A DNA stretch of 26,720 nucleotides from positions 1 through 26,720 of the forward strand of contig JBFIPX010000026.1 in assembly GCA_041609895.1 (NCBI GenBank). Reading direction: 5' to 3'. The notes under the pieces are model-generated. The model searched no databases, was not told where the DNA came from, and worked only from the letters and a program-made list of their open reading frames with translations. Origin of the DNA: JAHHLP01 sp041609895 (lineage in GTDB: Bacteria; Bacteroidota; Rhodothermia; Rhodothermales; JABDKH01). Shown one piece after another: positions 24,100-26,720 of this stretch. The translations under genes were made by a program, and so were the position numbers. The first letter of the stretch is position 1; the number at the start of each line of letters is the position of its first letter.

Positions 24100-25500
24100 A
24101 TGAGCATTAGTGCATCCCTGGAAAGCCCCTTACGCGTGGCCATAGTCGGCGCCGGACCTGCGGGTTTCTACGCCGCAGAGCAGCTGTTCAAGAACCCTGA
24201 CCGGTCTGTTCTCGTGGACATCTTTGACCGACTGCCGACTCCTTACGGACTCGTGAGGGCCGGCGTGGCCCCCGACCATGAGAAGATTCGCAACGTAACC
24301 CGGAAGTTTGACGCAACTGCACAAAATCCGGGATTTCGTTTTTTCGGTAACGTCGATATTGGAAGTCACGTCAGCGTTGAAGACCTCAGGGATCATTACC
24401 ACATGGTCGTCTTCACAACGGGCGCGCAGGTAGACCGCCGGCTCGGTATTGAGGGTGAGGATCTTCCCAACTGTCACTCAGCCACCGAGTTTGTTGCATG
24501 GTACAATGGACATCCCGACTACGCGGACCTCCAGTTCGATCTTTCCCAGGAGTCAGTCGCTGTCATTGGCGTGGGAAATGTGGCGGTCGATGTCGCCCGT
24601 ATTCTTTGTCGGACGCCGGAGGAATTGGCAACAACGGATATTGCAGACTACGCTCTGGACGCTCTACGGAAATCGAGCGTCAGGGAAGTATTCATGCTGG
24701 GTCGCCGTGGTCCGGCGCAAGCGGCGTTCACTAATCCGGAAATCAAGGAGTTAGGCGAGCTTGAGGCCGCGACCCCCGTCGTTCGCGCCGACGAGCTGGT
24801 TCTCGACCCCCTCACGCGGGCGACCCTGGAGGCCAATCCTGACCGTTTGACTACAAAGAAACTCGAGATTCTCCAAAGTCTTGCTACGGAGCAGGACGAC
24901 CGGCCGAAGAAGCTCCACATCCGCTTCCTTGTGTCTCCGACGCGATTCACCGCTGGCGACGGCGGACGGCTAGCGGCCATTGAGTTGGTCCGAAACGTGC
25001 TGGTGGAAGGACGGGGAGGCCGCCTCAGCGCCTCCCCCACGGATGAGACGGAGCTGCTGCCCGCCGGCTTGGCCTTCAAGTCCGTCGGCTATCGGGGGGT
25101 ACCTGTACCCGGAGTTCCCTTTAACGACAGCTGGGGCGTTATCTCAAACGAAAAGGGTCGGGTCGTTGATGCGGATGGAAATATCGTTCCGGGTGTCTAT
25201 GCCGCCGGATGGATCAAGAGGGGAGCCACCGGTGTGATCGGTACGAACAAGGCTTGTGCCACGGAAACGGTAGTATCAATGCTTGAGGATCTGGATTCCG
25301 GCTCCGTAAGAGAGCCCGGTGCGGATGCAGATTCCATCGAGCAATTGGTGCGCAGCAATCAGCCGAACGTATTCACCTATGAGGATTGGAAGCGGCTCGA
25401 CAAGCTGGAATCGGAGCGGGGGCAGGCGCAGGGAAGGCCAAGGGTAAAGTTCACCACGCGCGAAGAGATGGTTGAGCAGGTCTTGAAGTCGATGTCCTAG
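24100..25500 (+). CDS. Ferredoxin/adrenodoxin-type NADP+ reductase (FprA-like)
   Basis: A 466-residue FAD-dependent oxidoreductase of the adrenodoxin-reductase/FprA family, which passes electrons between NADPH and ferredoxins. The FAD site GAGPAG is at 17-22, then the family-specific FDRLPTPYGLVRAGVAPDHEKIRNV. The NADP(H) site reads VIGVGNVAVDVAR, with its glycines at 157 and 159. GRRGPAQAAFTNPEIKEL and the C-terminal AGWIKRGATGVIGTNK are also typical. The ATG at 24100 was chosen because an upstream in-frame start (24016) would add a hydrophobic stretch absent from the family. Its partner ferredoxin is not in this window. The 146-base intergenic region upstream is shared with the divergent M23 gene and shows no clear promoter. 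Confidence 0.95.
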   Translation: MSISASLESPLRVAIVGAGPAGFYAAEQLFKNPDRSVLVDIFDRLPTPYGLVRAGVAPDHEKIRNVTRKFDATAQNPGFRFFGNVDIGSHVSVEDLRDHYHMVVFTTGAQVDRRLGIEGEDLPNCHSATEFVAWYNGHPDYADLQFDLSQESVAVIGVGNVAVDVARILCRTPEELATTDIADYALDALRKSSVREVFMLGRRGPAQAAFTNPEIKELGELEAATPVVRADELVLDPLTRATLEANPDRLTTKKLEILQSLATEQDDRPKKLHIRFLVSPTRFTAGDGGRLAAIELVRNVLVEGRGGRLSASPTDETELLPAGLAFKSVGYRGVPVPGVPFNDSWGVISNEKGRVVDADGNIVPGVYAAGWIKRGATGVIGTNKACATETVVSMLEDLDSGSVREPGADADSIEQLVRSNQPNVFTYEDWKRLDKLESERGQAQGRPRVKFTTREEMVEQVLKSMS

Positions 25501-25519
25501 GACTCCTCAACGCGACGAA

Positions 25520-25852
25520 TCAGATCCTCTCCCCGCCTTCGGGCCCATAGAAGAAGACCCACACGACTAGTTCGTCCGTGAAGTCCTCGAACCTGTGAAC
25601 GACTCCGGCCGGGACAAAAATGACGTCGCCTGGTCTAAATGGGCTACGACTGGCACCATTAACGAACGTCCCTTCGCCCTGCATCACGACGTAGAGTTCA
25701 TCCTTGGAGTGCGGCATCTGCTCGTCAGTACTACGAGGAGCATAGATCTCCACTTGAAGCGACCCGCGCTGAAAGACCGATGCAAAGCGCTTGCCACCGG
25801 GACCCGGAAGGAGCGCCAGTGCGTCTTGAAGACTGAATTTAGATCCATCCAT
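25520..25852 (-). CDS. Small cupin-domain protein
   Basis: A single-domain cupin of about 110 residues. Cupin motif 1 is the segment with PHSKDELYVVMQGEG, and motif 2 is PGDVIFVPAGVVHRFED; the usual His and Glu metal ligands can be placed as His and Glu in the first and His in the second. The protein could bind a metal and act as an enzyme or ligand-binding protein; no substrate can be inferred. The ATG at 25852 was chosen; a TTG at 25891 would add 13 residues (KTPHDGLDDYKQ) and is the alternative. It is convergent with the reductase gene (19 bases apart) and divergent from fxsA. Confidence 0.85.
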   Translation of the reverse strand: MDGSKFSLQDALALLPGPGGKRFASVFQRGSLQVEIYAPRSTDEQMPHSKDELYVVMQGEGTFVNGASRSPFRPGDVIFVPAGVVHRFEDFTDELVVWVFFYGPEGGERI

Positions 25853-25993
25853 TTGCTTGTAGTCGTCTAGCCCGTCATGCGGCGTTTTCAAGAGCTGGCG
25901 AGTTGCAGAGCCTGCTTGGAACCGGCTCGGCCAGTCAAGATGTACGGGTGTGTGGATGCGCGACGAATCCGAAGTTAGGTGTTCAACTTCAAT

Positions 25994-26491
25994 ATGTTCA
26001 GACTTGTAGTCCTTTTTCTTGTGATTCCATTGGTGGAGTTTACTCTGCTGATTCAGATCGGCGAAATCGTCGGCTTACTGCCGACAATCGTCTTGGTCGT
26101 CGTGACGGGATTGGTTGGCGGAATTCTGGCGCGCCAACAGGGACTGTCCACATGGAAGAGATTCAACAGTCGCCTCGCCGATGGAAAGCTACCTGGAAAA
26201 GAGTTGGCTGACGGCGTGATCATCCTCGTCGCTGGAGCGCTGCTAATTACCCCGGGTTTGTTGACCGACCTTCTCGGACTCTGCGGACTGATCCCGTTCA
26301 CAAGAAGACCGCTTCAGCAAATCATGATGCGTCGACTGATGGCATCGGTCGGAGGGGTCGGCACCATGATTTTCGATCAGGAAACGCCGGCTGGGAGTCC
26401 GGACCGGAGAACTGACCAATCGCGGTGGGGAGGCACTCCGCGCTCCCGGCCTCAGCATGCGGATTCACACGACAAAAAATCACGCGATTAG
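25994..26491 (+). CDS. fxsA: FxsA family membrane protein
   Basis: A 165-residue inner-membrane protein of the FxsA family, originally named as a suppressor of F exclusion of phage T7; the molecular role is unknown. Family features are the opening hydrophobic helix with PLVEFTLLIQIG, a second helix with VVTGLVGGILARQQG, the KRFNSRLADGKLPGKELADG loop, and the closing helices with LLITPGLLTDLLGL and LIPFTRRPL. A hydrophilic Ser/Arg/Asp-rich tail of about 40 residues follows. The ATG at 25994 was preferred over an in-frame GTG five codons upstream. Its stop codon overlaps that of the TerB-like gene on the opposite strand (26488-26491). Confidence 0.93.
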   Translation: MFRLVVLFLVIPLVEFTLLIQIGEIVGLLPTIVLVVVTGLVGGILARQQGLSTWKRFNSRLADGKLPGKELADGVIILVAGALLITPGLLTDLLGLCGLIPFTRRPLQQIMMRRLMASVGGVGTMIFDQETPAGSPDRRTDQSRWGGTPRSRPQHADSHDKKSRD

Positions 26492-26720
26492 TCGTACTGT
26501 CCTGCAAGCCGCACCTGAACGCCAAAGGCTTGTGAAAGTGACGACATAATTTCCTGTTCGGCGTCTGAAACGACACCGTCAGATTCAGCTATATAGACCA
26601 TGTCATCCAGAACAGCTACACGCTGCAGATACGGAAGCGCCTGCTTCAGCGACGAGACCGACGTACCGATCTCGTCGACCCCCGGACTCTTCGAATAGAA
26701 CTGTAATGACTCTCTAAGAA
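26488..26720 (-). CDS. TerB-like protein, C-terminal part, 5' end missing
   Basis: The last 77 codons of a gene that enters from the right edge. The readable segment YLQRVAVLDDMVYIAESDG with VVSDAEQEIM resembles the core of TerB/tellurite-resistance-like domains (an alpha-helical bundle with the D-G-x-x-x-x-x-E pattern). TerB-like proteins are widespread and mostly of unknown function. Its TAA overlaps the fxsA stop on the other strand. The truncation prevents knowing whether a membrane or DnaJ domain lies upstream. Confidence 0.65.
   Translation of the reverse strand, partial: LRESLQFYSKSPGVDEIGTSVSSLKQALPYLQRVAVLDDMVYIAESDGVVSDAEQEIMSSLSQAFGVQVRLAGQYD

Noticed and set aside
1..26720. CRISPR array, insertion sequence or defence island
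   Set aside because: No regularly spaced repeats, transposase-like frames, terminal inverted repeats or nuclease/toxin genes were found; composition looks uniform throughout.

Overview
The window reads as ordinary bacterial chromosome from a Bacteroidota-like lineage, most plausibly the Rhodothermia/Balneolota side; this placement is inferred from gene content and start sites, not from a marker-gene search. The evidence is a moderately high GC content, several genes with A-rich or featureless leaders instead of Shine-Dalgarno sites (rpsA, surA-like, the long PPIase), a ribosomal protein S1 with long acidic extensions, a cobalamin-dependent methylmalonyl-CoA mutase operon with a separate small subunit, and an adrenodoxin-reductase-type ferredoxin-NADP reductase. 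No tRNA, rRNA, CRISPR array, insertion sequence, prophage or integrase was seen, and no gene-free stretch exceeds 300 bases.

Layout. Positions 1-2314 (minus): a YqjE/holin-III-like membrane protein overlapping a second small membrane protein, then adenylate kinase and a polyprenyl synthetase that runs off the left edge. 2422-2691 (plus): a stand-alone Nfu N-terminal domain protein. 2701-8176 (minus): a LEA-type lipoprotein, a terminator-like hairpin, cmk-rpsA, a 37-nt inverted repeat, crcB and a LuxC-family acyl-CoA reductase. 8236-12861 (plus): a TrmH-family methyltransferase, then a much reduced mutase small subunit, the mutase large subunit and MeaB. 12948-15635 (minus): gltX and, separately, an ECF sigma factor with its membrane anti-sigma factor.

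15781-22036 (plus): three consecutive SurA/PpiC-type periplasmic foldases, a MoxR ATPase and a secreted CAP-domain protein. 22058-26720: a secreted M23 peptidase (minus), ferredoxin-NADP reductase (plus), a cupin (minus), FxsA (plus) and the C-terminal end of a TerB-like protein (minus) cut by the right edge.

How the genes work together. The clearest functional units are propionyl/methylmalonyl-CoA metabolism (mutA-like, mutB, meaB) and an envelope-folding block in which an ECF sigma/anti-sigma pair is divergent from three foldases. A candidate ECF-type promoter (GGAAC-N16-CGT) lies in front of the foldase operon. No clearly new defence, mobile or biosynthetic system was found. The observations most worth following are the sigma/foldase arrangement, the miniaturised mutase small subunit, and the terminator-like hairpin placed directly before the TTG start of cmk.
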